Shown: one piece after another, positions 23,688-34,300 of the stretch
Layout of the letters: each line of letters starts with the position of its first letter
How positions within the stretch are numbered: the first letter of the stretch is position 1
NCBI GenBank assembly: GCA_009193035.1
Contig: SWDT01000419.1
Coordinates: 1 to 64,000, forward strand
Origin: Halicephalobus mephisto
Lineage: Eukaryota > Nematoda > Chromadorea > Rhabditida > Panagrolaimidae
Length of the DNA stretch: 64,000 bases
Reading direction: 5' to 3'
Notes under the pieces: generated by a model
Seen by the model: only the letters and a program-made list of their open reading frames with translations
The model's database searches: none
Told to the model about the DNA's origin: nothing
Made by a program: the position numbers and the translations under genes

Positions 23688-24882
23688 ATGTCTGGGAAGA
23701 ACAGTGTTCCTGTTGTCCGTGATCCTCGTATCCGTCCTCGAGATCCCCGGACTTATGGACCGAATGCTAATCAATCGAAAGAATCCGGAACAACTACTAC
23801 TTCATCTACAAATCAAACAGCATCTGTTGCTAAGGTCAATTCACAACCGTCAACCTCAGATGATGGGAATGCCAAGAAATCGTCTTCTGGATTGCGTGTT
23901 GAACTCCATGAAGCTGCTTCAGATTCTCCAGAGCAAGTAATGAAGCGAATTTCTGATTGGTTTTCTGCATTGACTAATTCTTCTAGTTCTACTACAGCAG
24001 TTGGGATATTCTTCCGGGACTATCACAGTGTCCAAGGGATACCTATGCTTCATGCTGTCTTTCAGGTTTGTTTTCTATTCCGAATACATTTAATATATGA
24101 AATATATCCTTCAGGAATATCTGAATATTAAAGGAGATTCCAAGGTCTCTCAGGAGAAACTGCTAGCCGGATTACAAGTGATCGATCATATGCTTTCTAC
24201 CGAGGAACGAGAACTGAAAGAACTCAAGAAATCGATGTATTCTAGCGACTTGATGAGGGATCTGACGTTCTTCTTGCCGACAATGCTCTTGTAGGTCTTA
24301 TGGATCTTGCGAAGTTAATATCTGACTTTTCAGTTACGCTGGGCTTTTCCTGGAGGATGAAAACTGTAGTCGTGTTTATGAACTCCTATACACTTGGGTC
24401 AAGCGGAAATTCTTCTATACCAGAGATACTTTTAACTATCTTTGTCGATGCTTTGATGAAGGACAATACGTACGCCGTGCAACCATGGATTCCATCGGGC
24501 ACTTTAATGTGAACGATCTTAGCAAAATCAGTGAATTCCATAGTTTTGTTCAAACACGTGTTCATGATCTTTCTCTTTTGACTAAGGAATTCATTAACCG
24601 TCACGAAGGAGGACAACAAATTCAGTAAGAAAACACTTCTACAGTGAATAGTTATATGGATTTACTTTCAGACGGTGGGCAAATCGGGCTACACAGTCAA
24701 TGGAAAGTATGGTAAAAAACACCCAACTCCAGATAGACAGCAACGTTGTGAAGGAATATCTACGGAATCTCCCAGCAGTTAAAGCTCACGCTTACGGAAT
24801 CCTCGCCAATGATCTCATTCTCCTGGCTCATACGTTTTTCTGTTCTTGGCTAATCGATATTAGGGATTCAAAATCAATATGA
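23688..24882 (+). CDS. Unrecognised helical protein with basic DPR-rich N-terminus
   Basis: I do not recognise this gene. Exons 23688-24065, 24115-24290, 24334-24624 and 24672-24882 join in frame to 351 residues. The first 20 residues are rich in P, R and D (VVRDPRIRPRDPRTYG), followed by a long S/T/N-rich low-complexity stretch. From about residue 80 the sequence looks helical and globular (VMKRISDWFSALTN, FFRDYHSVQGIPMLHAVFQ, ENCSRVYELLYTWVKRKFF). The DPR-type N-terminus is reminiscent of RNA polymerase II- or RNA-associated proteins, but that is only an impression. It starts 153 bp after the fat-4 stop on the same strand, so it may be the second gene of an operon. Confidence 0.7.
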
Positions 24883-24925
24883 TTACGGATGGTTTTCCTG
24901 AGTTTTGTTAAACAAGTTATAATCT

Positions 24926-26562
24926 TTATTCCTTATTTCCTGTAGGAGGAGGCGTCAATTTGACGGATTTTTCAATTAACTCCACTCTGGCATGCATAAC
25001 GAGGGTGTCGTCCATGAGGGATTGAGCTCTGTCTAATAAGCTCTGGTCGGCGTTGTCTATGTTCTCTGGCAGAAAAAGTAAAAAAGTAATCATCACAAAT
25101 GGGAAGAAGGTGTGATAGTTCTTCTTCACTTGCTCCAGAGTTATCTCTTCCGACGACGATCCATAAAATTTGAGCAAATTAAAGTGATAGTACTCCAGTA
25201 ACCTCAGGTAATTTTCATGACGATCTTTGGGACTGAGATTCCAACAAATGGCCTTAGTGACGTCTTCAGCATAGCAGCCTGGGTGGGCTTCTGAAGACAA
25301 GTCGTTAGTATAACTAGTGAATAATTTTTATCTTACGTGTCCAATCAAGAATAGCAGCAATTTTGTCTTCTTTGGAAAGAAAAACACTGTGAGCAGCGGG
25401 ATTTCCATGGACTAAACAGCGAAGAGCATTATCTCCACTCCAGGATTCTGCAACAACATCAGCCATGTATTTTGGCGAGAGATATTTCTCCAACAGCTAA
25501 ATAGTTTTGATTAAGGAATGTAACGTGAAATTAATCCGGTACCTGAGCTTTTTGTTCATCAAAACCAGGCCAAGACTTGAGGGCATTGGTAACGAAATCA
25601 GAAGTTTGCTTGTAGAAAAATGGAGAATTCTCAGCCACCATCATTGTCCAATCGGTGGTTTTGAGAGAAAGAGCATGAATCTGAGCCAGACTTCTGAGTA
25701 AATCCCTCACAGCTTCAACACCAAGTCCTCTGGACAAATTCCCGACCTTAGCCTTGTCACTCAAGTCCTCCATGATGATGACCCCATTCCCGGCTTCAGT
25801 TGCCTGTTTTTTTATGATAAATATTTTGGGAGCTGGTAGTTTCTTCTGTTTTGCGATCCACTCATAAGTACTACATTCTCTGAAAATTTTAATTTTTACG
25901 TTTGTTAAAATGAGATAATTCCGACTTTTTGAACATTCTAGAAGCTAGTTTCATATCATCCGTAGCATTCTCCTTTTGTCGGACACATATTTTGAGAATA
26001 ACACTTTTAGGCAGTTTTTCGTTCTCCCATCCAAAGGTGACTCTGAGCACAGTTGTTTGGTCCAAATCTGAAAAAATTCAAGCGTAAAAGTCAGCATGGA
26101 ACTTGTTTTTACGTCGAAAACATAATTATTTCGAAATTGTTCAAATCTGGAATTCCCGGAGAAGTACTAATTGTAAACTGACTTACCTTTGTCTCCAAAA
26201 GTATTGAGTCTCTCAGCGATCCACTGGGGTTCGGGTTCATCTTGGCATTTGAATTTCTCGGTTAATCTTTGATAAAGCCATTCGAGCGAAACATCGGTGT
26301 CACAAATGTACTGTAAATGGACTTTGCTTTCTTCTTCTCCAAGAGGTTCACCCATGGACCCTGACATCCGAAATCCATTCAAAGTCCCTCCAGGATCTTC
26401 AACTATAGAGCTACGTGATTGAAGTCCATTACTGTAGCTGTTCGAGTATCTGGGAATCTCTAATTGGTTCAATTGCTGGGTTTTGGTTGCAGCTGGAGAT
26501 AGCGAATTTGGAGAAGAATCGGCTACAGCACCTGCTGAAGCAGAGGAAGAACCGCAGCCCAT
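24926..26562 (-). CDS. CHK kinase-like (DUF1679/EcKinase superfamily) protein, predicted pseudokinase
   Basis: The fold belongs to the choline/ecdysteroid-kinase-like group that is expanded in nematodes. Minus-strand exons begin at 26562 (first exon 26187-26562). Further pieces lie near 25890-26070, 25531-25870, 25337-25500 and 24926-25290. Family features are SLEWLYQRLTEKF, VTFGWENEKLPKSVILKI (the lysine strand), GVIMMEDLS, IHALSL, then a catalytic-loop equivalent and AAILDWT, then DVTKAICWNLSPKDRHENYL. The usual HGDLWxxN loop is replaced by VHGNPAAHSVF, so the catalytic aspartate and the metal-binding asparagine are both lost. The N-terminus MGCGSSSAS is a good myristoylation/palmitoylation signal. 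I infer a membrane-attached, non-catalytic protein. It lies about 245 bp downstream of dyf-3. Confidence 0.78.
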
Positions 26563-26807
26563 TGCCGCAAGAACTAAAAGTCAGAATTCTGAAGGAACAC
26601 CGGAATTCTCGACTGAAAATGTTTATCGTTTTTAAAATTCCACAAAAATGGGAAAGGAAATTCCAAAATTGCCCCATGAATTCCATTTTTATGCTTTTTT
26701 TCAAAAGTGAACAAAGAGAGCATGACGGCATGGACTTATTGACTTCAAATTTGCTTCTGGAACAAAAATAAGTTGTTGACAACAAATTCCATCATGTAAA
26801 AATGAGA

Positions 26808-28483
26808 TCAAAAATCATTTTCGGAATCTGGATGAGTTTCTTCGATTTGCTGAAATTATAATTTGTATTTTGGAAAGTAAAGTCGTAAGATGAACATACA
26901 TCTGTATCGGCTTCAGGATGGAAGTCCTCGATGTTATCCGAATGAGCAGCAGCACTGTGTTTCTGTCCGTTTACCAGATGGGAGCCGGTGTCGAAGTCAT
27001 CGAGTTCGTTGTCCGATTGAATGTCGATGATTTCGTCATCCTCATCTTCGAGGTCATCATCGTCGTCATCAGAAAGACCAGCACCGATCATGTTGCCGTA
27101 TACCCTTGGTTCTGCTTGGGCTTGAGTTACATCTTCTTCGACCTTAAGTTCGACTCTGAAATATGAACGACAATTAATATCTAACAATGTTGGTTCTTAC
27201 GGTGGCATTCCAGTATTCTCTTGTCTCATCCTCTCAACCGCCATTCTCATGTTTCTTTCTGCATCCACGCTTCGTTCGTGCTCAATCAATTCGATTTCGT
27301 TCATCTGCTGCTTCATGTATCCTAGATTCCTGTATTTCACGACGTACTCCTTATATAACTCTTTCAATCGTTCCTCATATTTCTCGAATTCATCCCTATT
27401 CGGTGGTCTGTAAGCTTGTAATTTAGAAAGCCGCTTCTGAAGTTGGTCGCATTCGAGTTTTCGTCGTTCTATCTTAGTATCCAAGTTTTGTTCATCTTGA
27501 CCGATGTTATTCAATTTATGGTCAATCTCAGCTTCTTCTCTAGAGGCCTTCTCGATCATTTGTCGGACGATTTTCTCAACTTCCCCAACATTCAGTTGCT
27601 GTGACAGAGCTCTCATTCTTGCTTCCTTGGAGAACAATTCCTTCGAGAGTAAATCGTAGATTGTAGCTCCACCTGTGGGAATCTCGTTCGCGATTTGTGT
27701 TGCCATTCGGATATCTTGTTTCTTCGAGTTAATATGGTTCCTCAAAGCGACGATCTGAGTTCCTTCGTTCTCCTTGTTGTCATCTGATTTTGTCGTTTGA
27801 TAGAGAAGCTTCAAAATTGGTGTCAATTCTCGAATAGCATGTCCATCAGACTAAATAAGACACTATTTTACTACATTATTGCGAAAATTATAAATAAAAG
27901 TTTTTACGGAATTTCCACAACACAAAGTTTGGGAATTTTCCAAGAAATTCTGAAATTTCGACAAAAGAAATAAGAAAGATAAAATGGCGGGAGAATTATT
28001 TGATTCCTGTAGCGAATTGTCGAAATTACAGTTTTTTTAACACTCGCTCATTCTCCGCGGGAATTTAAAAATTTCAAAATACACCGTTTTTAAGGCATTA
28101 TAATCCTTTTAAATCAAATATAAATCATACCATATAAAGATTGCGTGGATTCAGTTTTATCCGAGCCTTTTGCATAAAAGCAAGGACGCAAGTTTTAACG
28201 AACAGAATCCGATCGTTTTCTGTTTCTTTGTTCTTGGGAATTCTGGTATTTGGGTCGAATCTAAATAGGGAATTTTATAAATATATTTAAAAATTAAGTA
28301 CTTTTTAACTGCCCATTCCAGGATTTCCGACATTAATTCGAAATTCGGAATCCTAAAGTTTTCGATAGAAACAAGTCTGGGATATTCCAGAACTCGTAGA
28401 ATTTCCGTTGTATCTGGAAAAAATATAGTTGGTTGTTTATCACATATTGAATGATACTTACCTCTAAGTTCTCTGTACGACAT
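26808..28483 (-). CDS. dyf-3: CLUAP1 / IFT38 / DYF-3, intraflagellar transport B subunit
   Basis: IFT38 is an IFT-B component needed to build sensory cilia. Exons 28462-28483, 28302-28413, 28131-28260, 27201-27850, 26900-27155 and 26808-26849 close in frame to 403 residues (human about 413). The N-terminal calponin-homology-like domain shows [20 protein letters not shown], then [15 protein letters not shown] long central coiled coil follows ([21 protein letters not shown]), then a strongly acidic tail ([14 protein letters not shown]) as in CLUAP1. The 42 nt last exon adds a short acidic end. A copy of the dispersed repeat sits in the intron at 27895-28110. Confidence 0.92.
27895..28110 (-). 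repeat. Dispersed ~200 bp repeat, copy 4 (reverse), in dyf-3 intron
   Basis: Reverse-oriented family words are present: AAGAAATTCTGAAATTTCG, GGCGGGAGAATTATTTGATT, CCTGTAGCGAATTGTCGAAA, and CTCCGCGGGAATTTAAA at the right end. Confidence 0.62.
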
Positions 28484-28775
28484 CTTGGTTAAAATAATTC
28501 AGAAATAAACAGCGAAGAAACAAGTCCACTTCATGGACAGTCGCTATGGAAACTCGTACACAACAACTTTACTATGTTTCCTTATTCAATAACAGATTTT
28601 CTCTATTGCCCTTACTTTTATAATTTTATTTGCTCCCAATTTGTGATAAAAAAATCAGCCGCTCTCTGGCGTTTTGTTCTGAGTACTAGCGGATTTCCAT
28701 TGTAATGTCCGCGATGCTCTGACAATTGTTGCATTGGTTTCTTGGATAATTTTTAATTTATTGTTTTTTGACAGA

Positions 28776-29913
28776 ATGAAATTAAGACGGGTATTCAGAG
28801 TGTCTCCCAAGGATGCAATATTTGTGTTGCTTGTTTCAGTTATCGTATGGAATGAATACTTGGGATTGAAAGTTAAATCGTTGTCCTGGATAACCCCGGA
28901 ACATAATGATAAAACTTTTCCTATCTTGATTGTAGCAGATCCGCAATTGATTGGATACAGAAATGAGCCTGATTTCATTGGATGGCTATCAAGATGGGAT
29001 TCAGACAGGTTTGTTTGGTTTTGTTGAAGATTTCCATATATGAACAAAATTTAAGATATCTCAGTCGAGGGTTTTCCGCAGCTTTTGAAGCTGTGCAACC
29101 GAAATTAATTGTTTTCCTAGGAGATTTATTCGATGAAGGCGTTCAGATGAGTGCAGTAGAGTTTGATTGGACGATGAAACGGTTCAAAAACATTTTCCCC
29201 GAAGCAATGTTTACCCCCGTATGTTTTTCAAATTTAATCTTTAATTAACGTAGTAATTTCAGACAATATATCTTCCTGGGGACAATGACATAGGAGGAGA
29301 AATGGAGCCGGTATATGATCGTTTGGTGAATAAGTTTCAACGTCATTTCTCCCATACCTTCACCGCTCGTCATGCCGAAGAGAACTTCTTCGATCTGGCT
29401 TCAATTTACCCCATGTTGTCGAGTAAGGTTGAAGTGATCAGCAGAGTTGATGATTCGAAGGCAAGGATTTTAATGAGCCACGTCCCACTTGCGAGGTCCA
29501 TCAACAGGGAAATCAATGAAGCCTTGGCTGACTATAATCCCGATCTGATTCTCTCTGCTCATGACCACACTGCTGAAGTCTATGTTCGCGATCGAAACTC
29601 TCTTCAATTCCATCGGTTCATTCTTCACGACAAAATCAACTTTGTAATTTCCTCAAACCAGCCGATAGTCGAGATTCAAAGCCCCACGGTTAGCTACAGG
29701 ATGGGTGTTCCAAATATGGGTTATGGTGTCCTGACATTGGTTAATGAATCCCCTGCGACAGCCGAATACACTGTTTTGTGGATTCCTGGAAGATATCCAC
29801 AGATTTACTCATACATCGTTTGTCTAACTCTTGTTTGTTATTATTTGCTTAGGGGAATTATCGGGCTGTCAATTACGAAACTGGTTAGCTATGCTTCCAA
29901 GTTTCTAAATTAG
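28776..29913 (+). CDS. MPPE1/PGAP5-Cdc1-type metallophosphoesterase
   Basis: The family removes an ethanolamine-phosphate side branch from GPI anchors during ER-to-Golgi transport. Three exons (28776-29008, 29056-29218, 29263-29913) give 348 residues. The N-terminal membrane segment DAIFVLLVSVIVWNEYLGL is followed by the metallophosphoesterase blocks: VADPQLIG (D-x-[HQ]-type), FLGDLFDEG (GD), PGDNDIGG (GN[HD]-type), LMSHVPL and SAHDHTAEVY (GHxH-type, with the glycine replaced by alanine). A C-terminal membrane segment (YSYIVCLTLVCYYLLRGIIG) completes the two-pass topology typical of MPPE1. The ATG follows ttgacag by one base, so trans-splicing is likely. Confidence 0.88.
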
Positions 29914-30054
29914 TCTTCGGAAACTACTTTCAAAACGGGTGTGTGAATAAAGAATATTACTGAAATCTAATAACTATTAGAAATTAGGGAAACTTTTTTC
30001 AAGTTCAAAAGACAAATTTTATAAAACGTGATATATATTGTTTTATCAATTTTG

Positions 30055-30365
30055 AATTCCCGCGTTGAGTGAGTGAATTGTGCAAAACTAAAGGAAACAA
30101 TAATTCTGATATTTCGGTACAAGAATCGACTTTTTTAAATTTAAATTTAAAAACTTTCCTTCAAAATTCTATAAATTCCAGTTAAAAGATTTTAGCGAAA
30201 ACCATTTTTTTTATAATAGTATGCTTTTTGGAATTTATAAATTCCTGCCCAGAACAATCTAGTTAGAGAAAGTAGACAAAATAGTAATTCTGACAACTTG
30301 CTTTATTTCGTTCCTTATATTTGTAGAGTTTCATGTTGAGAGAATTTCATAACAACATTTATTTG
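30055..30365 (+). repeat. Dispersed ~200 bp repeat, copies 5 and 6 in tandem
   Basis: The first copy begins TGAATTCCCGCGTTGAG and the second ATAAATTCCTGCCCAGAAC. Each is followed by the AATAATTCTGATATTTCGG or AGTAATTCTGACAACTTGC word in the same register. The second ends with the ATTTCATAACAACA tail. Confidence 0.6.
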
Positions 30366-30499
30366 TCTCCTGTGGTAGTACAAAAGTTTTTCTGTGAATT
30401 TCGTGTTTAATAATTTAGGCCAAAGTATTTCCAATAAGTAATGAAAATCAAACAATATAAATTATACTGTAGTGTGATCTTTTCCTAATTTGTTGTTGA

Positions 30500-30800
30500 T
30501 CTCGATGAGGATATGTTCATCGTTGATTTTCCGAAGATGAACGAAAAGCAAAGTGACTAAAAGTGTCATCGGACTCGATCTGACAGTCCAAAAAGCTGTC
30601 ACACTCGGTCGAGAGATTTAGGCCCGAGTTTCGATGGTCAAATCTCTTTCATTATATCAGATACCTTTATTTATGACATAAGTGATCAGAACAATGACTA
30701 ACATTGCTGTTCCTGAGGGCGGCGGTGGCGATCCCTCCCTCAGGGCGTGTGTTCACTTGCAAACGGGATGAGCCGTTTGTCTACATGTATCATTTTGCTT
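30500..30800 (+). ncRNA. Candidate structured noncoding RNA (hairpin cluster)
   Basis: Several perfect stems are read directly: GTTCATC 30515-30521 with GATGAAC 30536-30542; GACAG with CTGTC near 30580-30600, inside CTCGA/TCGAG; CCTGAGGG 30712-30719 with CCCTCAGG 30737-30744; CAAACGG 30760-30766 with CCGTTTG 30773-30779. Local GC is well above the flanks and no reading frame spans it. A T5 run (GCTTTTTC) at about 30799 could end a Pol III transcript. The strand is a guess. It matches no snRNA, SRP RNA, RNase P or spliced-leader RNA that I can recognise. Confidence 0.35.
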
Positions 30801-31329
30801 TTTCTTGTTTTAGCTTTCGCTTTCAATAAAAATAATAAATTTTCATAAATCGTTAACTTTTGTTTTGTGTGAAGAAGAAATTTACTCGAATAACTTTTTC
30901 GCGCGGATTGATTTTGTTAATCGGCTCATGACTGAAGGACATAAACTTCGGACATTGTAACGACAGATTTATTTTTGCTTCTTTTTTACATAAGTTTTTT
31001 ATACAAGATTAGAATTCCGTATGTTTCTGGAATTTTCTGGAATCAAATAGATCCTAGAATTTTTGGAAATACTATTGAAACTTTTAAAGTCTTTAAAATT
31101 TTTATGATTTTTGAAATCTGCTAGAATATAGTGAAGAAATCTAGAATCAGAGATATTTAAAATTTTCCAGAATTCAAAAGAAAATTGAAATTGATACGTT
31201 AAACTTTAAATTTTAGAATTTTCTAGAAAAATCGTGTCGAGACAATTTCATAACAAAGTCCTTTTTTAATTTTCATCCCATCATAGTATGATTTAATTTT
31301 AAACTTCCAGTTATCCATCAAGCTCAAAA

Positions 31330-34300
31330 ATGGATTCTTCCATGGAAATGGTTACTGTAAGGATGTCCAGAGGGGAAGTGTCCACTCCTTGGGGTTTCGA
31401 CATTGTTCCTCCAGGAATAGTCACTCATGTGAGTTTTTTCTTTTATTAGGACTATAATAGTTAATTACCAGCTGAATTACGTAATTACTCGTTTTTACGG
31501 CCCGATATCTAGAATGATTCAATCGCGAGCCGTCAGCTGTAAATTTTTTCTCTAGTGCCCGTCAGTTTTTAAGTTTGAGAACATTCACCCTGTTGGATGT
31601 GTAAAGCAATTCACGCTTTTGCTTAAAATAAACTGGGAAAAATTTACAGATTATCGGGGGTTCCTTGGCAGACAGAGCTGGTCTACAGAACGGAGATCGG
31701 GTTGATGAGATCCAAGGAGAACAAGGATGCACCTTCGAAAGAGCTCAGCAATTGCTGCATTTTGCCGGTCACGAAATCGACCTTGTCGTTCTTCGGTTTG
31801 TCTTTATCTAAATACATTTGATTAGATTTCATAATTTTCGGGAAGATTGAATCAATCAAAATGACCCAAATTCTTATTTTCGGTAAATCCAGTTTCAAGG
31901 ACAATTTTTGAAGGCTTGAAAACTGTCAAATTATTCCGATATTAAATTTTAGAATGAAAACTCATGGATCAAGTCCTTTTTCTAAATTGTTTGTTTTCAT
32001 TTTTAATGAATTTAAACAATGAACTACTTCAGAGACCCTTCGATGGCGACAACAACCCGAATTTGGCAACCTACAGTAACTTTCGAGAGTAATTCTCAAA
32101 GACAAGGACAGAATGACTTTAAACCTCAGAATCTTTCAACGACGACTTCTGGCTCTTTCACGAATCCTCCCACTATCAAGGTTTCTCTAGAACATCAGCC
32201 TTTGGTGAGTCGGATTATCTGTTGTTACGCAAAAACTTGAATCTATGACACGTGGCGAACGAACCTACATGACTTTGCTAATCCTAGCAGAGTAAAAACT
32301 GGCCAAATATCAAGTCCACAGAAACTTCTTGTTTCAGTTATTTCTGGGACTTGGAAATTTCAAAGCCTGGATTTACAAAAAGTTTACTTTGAGTTCACTG
32401 TGCAAGTGTGTATCCCTGTGCTTTGAAAAATCTGTTTACCTCAAGTGCCCGAGATCCGCGGGGAGACTAGAGAATGCGCAAAAGCCGAGGATCTTCATTC
32501 ACTTAAATTTTTTGGAACAAGGTTTATTTTTCTTCTGACAAGAAATTTAAAGAAAATATTTTTTAGAGTTTTCTGATCATGAATTTTTATGATAAGCGTC
32601 TTTTAACTTATTATACGAATGTTTCGGTGTTATCAATGACGGAATCAATTAGTTTTATTGATCAATTTTAAACTTTCACTTTCAGCAGTCCTCTCCAGTT
32701 CCCGGATTTAATACCTCCGCTCAACCTTACCAATCAGAATTGAACAATAATCAACCAGGGAACAAGTCTTTCGATCTGCCTTACATCAACAGAGCTGAGA
32801 AATATTTACTTGAGAAAGGAGGACTATTCGGAACAGAGTGAGTTTTTGTTGCTGCAATTCTGTTGATTCCTTTATTATTACAGCCCAAGTGTAATGAAGG
32901 CCCGTGAAAAACCCTCATTTATGCAATCCGAAACTTTGAAGCTCATTCAAGAAGAAGAACGTAATTCGAAATCTCAAAGAACGAAAAGTATGATTTTACA
33001 ATAATTATGATAATTTTTCAAGCTGTTTACTTCAGAACCCGATGCGAAGAATGACAAAGAACCTATTGTTCTCCAGAAGTCACCAGACTGTTTCTTATGT
33101 ACTCGACCAATTGTGTGAGTTTTATTTTTCCAAAAGTTAGTGAAAGAACAAGTAATTAGGCTTCATACGGTAATCTTAAATCAAATTATCCGAGTAGAAT
33201 AGTACCTCCGGTTCTCTGGAATCCGGAATGTCGATAATGCCGGTCACTTGGGACTGCCCTAGGGGATCGTTGTAAGTTCGTCGATAAGAGAGCTAGAAGT
33301 AACTGGGGCACATTCATACGATGGGGTGAGGGTATCTGAGTAGGGGATCTGAAACACCTCAATTAATAGTTTCTAATGAAGTAAATCTACCTGAAGACTC
33401 TTCCAAAGAAAGTTTCATCGGTTCTGGAAGCTTTGGGGTCGACTATATCCGGGATTATTCTTTTCGAAATCCTTGGATAATCATTCTCTAATTGAACAAT
33501 GTAGCTAGACGATTCAGCGAAAATAAGAAAAATAGCTGTTATACAGATGAAGATAGGATACATGGTATAAGTCACCTGATTTCAGGGGTGTAATGTGTCG
33601 TGTAAATGAAGCAGTCGTCCACCCAGAATGTTTCCAATGTTCTACTTGTGGGGCTTCACTCAAAAATGTTGGTCACCACTATATAAACGAAAAATTTTAT
33701 TGTGATGTCCACGGAGCCCAAAGACAGCAACAACAGACTCAAGTTCACAGTCAAAAAAGTAATGGCAAACCGGCTCCTCCAATTCTAAGCACAATGGACC
33801 GACGTCCGCTTAATCCCGATCTCGTTGTGTATGACTTTTTAATCCACTTTACTTTAATAACAACGTTTGCAGCAGGACTCCTCCAACAGCAGTTCAGCCG
33901 ACCCGGGTTCCTGAGCCCCCGAAAGGCTTCTACCAGCCTGAAATCCTCGCACCGGGCCCGCTCTCTCCTTCACAGCCACCTCGGTAATCCCCTTCTAATG
34001 AGTTCTATTCGAATGACATTTTTAGAAAACCTCCATTAGATAGTTTTGCAAAAACGTCAATCTATAACAGTCAAACTTATAATCCTGAAGCTGCTTCCAA
34101 TGGTGAGTTTTTAATTTTTATAATTACTGGCTTGCTTGTCCTTTGTCCATATATCGTTCCTTGTCCTGTCCATGCTTTTGCCCGCTTATTCCAGAAGAAA
34201 TAATAACTATTGGAAAACTGAGTCAGCAGTCGACGTCTGCCACCTTGGAAGCTCGTCGGATGTCCCGGACTTTTGCCCCATTTGTGAGGTCACGGAGCGT

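Larger units (their letters stand above)
29914..31329. other. Intergenic with two dispersed repeats and a hairpin cluster
   Basis: No coding frame is convincing. Two copies of the dispersed repeat lie at about 30055-30175 and 30235-30365, and a decayed tail (TCGTGTCGAGACAATTTCATA) lies at about 31225-31250. Between them, 30500-30800 holds a run of stable hairpins with locally high GC. The 5' region of alp-1 is at the right edge. Confidence 0.5.

Noticed and set aside
26415..26785. Open frames of 118 codons on both strands at the 5' end of the CHK gene
   Set aside because: Both overlap the real first exon or its flank, have no family similarity and are rich in simple composition.
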